Source of the DNA: CAZNER01 sp964572065
GTDB lineage: Bacteria; Patescibacteriota; Dojkabacteria; JAHIVN01
Assembly (NCBI GenBank): GCA_964572065.1
Contig: CAZNER010000007.1
Span: forward strand, 1 to 41,996
Direction of reading: 5' to 3'
Length of the DNA stretch: 41,996 nt
The notes beneath the pieces were generated by a model that was given only the letters and a program-made list of their open reading frames with translations, did not search any database and was not told the DNA's origin. Both the position numbers and the translations under genes were made by a program. Below are positions 41,994 through 41,996 of the stretch, piece by piece. Position 1 is the first letter of the stretch. Each line of letters begins with the position of its first letter.

Positions 41994-41996
41994 AAT

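Noticed and set aside
1..41996. UGA recoded as glycine or tryptophan, as in some CPR lineages
   Set aside because: Several intact genes (for example the radical SAM enzyme and the second Nudix hydrolase) end at UGA at the expected length; only the GNAT gene has an internal UGA.
1..41996. tRNA, rRNA, tmRNA or CRISPR arrays
   Set aside because: No tRNA T-loop with matching acceptor stem, no rRNA signature and no regularly spaced repeats were found by eye on either strand; a covariance scan would be decisive.
41866..41996. Ile-Leu-Ser repeat frame on the minus strand at the window end
   Set aside because: It is the translation of the 9-bp tandem repeat and ends before the hydrolase part; it shows no sign of a real protein.

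Overview
This is an AT-rich (roughly 70% A+T), densely packed bacterial segment. It uses the standard code: UGA ends several intact genes. The gene set suggests a member of the Patescibacteria / Candidate Phyla Radiation or a similarly reduced, probably fermentative and anaerobic lineage. Points in favour are Mur ligases without the usual N-terminal substrate domain, a FemAB-type ligase, ferredoxin-linked 2-oxoacid oxidation paired with an ADP-forming acyl-CoA synthetase, and many weak ribosome binding sites. The exact phylum cannot be fixed from sequence alone. No tRNA, rRNA, CRISPR array or transposase was recognised.

Layout. 1-1743: two minus-strand exported proteins, the first cut by the window edge. 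1959-9703: core genes, namely rpoD, a plus-strand sortase, the division block ftsQ-ftsA-ftsZ, rpsO, trxA and small membrane or conserved proteins. 9844-16978, plus strand: a YhaM-like OB/HD nuclease, a UvrD-type helicase fused to a RecB-type nuclease, a membrane-anchored protein, rhomboid, adk and the radical SAM member of the AmmeMemoRadiSam set. 16986-21914: two minus-strand membrane or secreted proteins and a GNAT gene broken by one in-frame UGA, followed by the MEMO-like, AMMECR1-like and Mth938-like genes. 21967-31228: prmC, a 525-base gap with strong hairpins, an anchored protein, the two genes of a 2-oxoacid:ferredoxin oxidoreductase, a gap with a possible small RNA, a YibE/F protein, a MazG-like protein and an ADP-forming acetyl-CoA synthetase.

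31230-35871 is the most unusual part. trmD carries an in-frame palindromic repeat between its two domains. Its first 302 bases plus its upstream region (352 bp in all) recur without a mismatch 1,936 bp away. Between the copies sit two genes: an excisionase-like HTH fused to a CYTH domain, and a protein I do not recognise. This looks like recent single-crossover integration or duplication.

35951-41996 is mostly a cell-envelope block on the minus strand: two MurF-like ligases, a FemAB-type aminoacyltransferase overlapping a DegT-type aminotransferase, and a membrane protein. The membrane protein appears to be the N-terminal half of the second MurF-like ligase, split by a frameshift at a nine-A run. 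The window ends in a disrupted alpha/beta hydrolase next to a 9-bp tandem repeat.

How it fits together: the oxidoreductase and acetyl-CoA synthetase would convert 2-oxoacids to organic acids with ATP gain. FtsQ/A/Z, the Mur ligases, FemAB-type enzyme and sortase serve wall growth and division. TrmD, S15, PrmC and Adk are housekeeping. The four AmmeMemoRadiSam/Mth938 genes are the best candidate for a conserved but unexplained system, and the trmD repeat region the best candidate for a small mobile unit.
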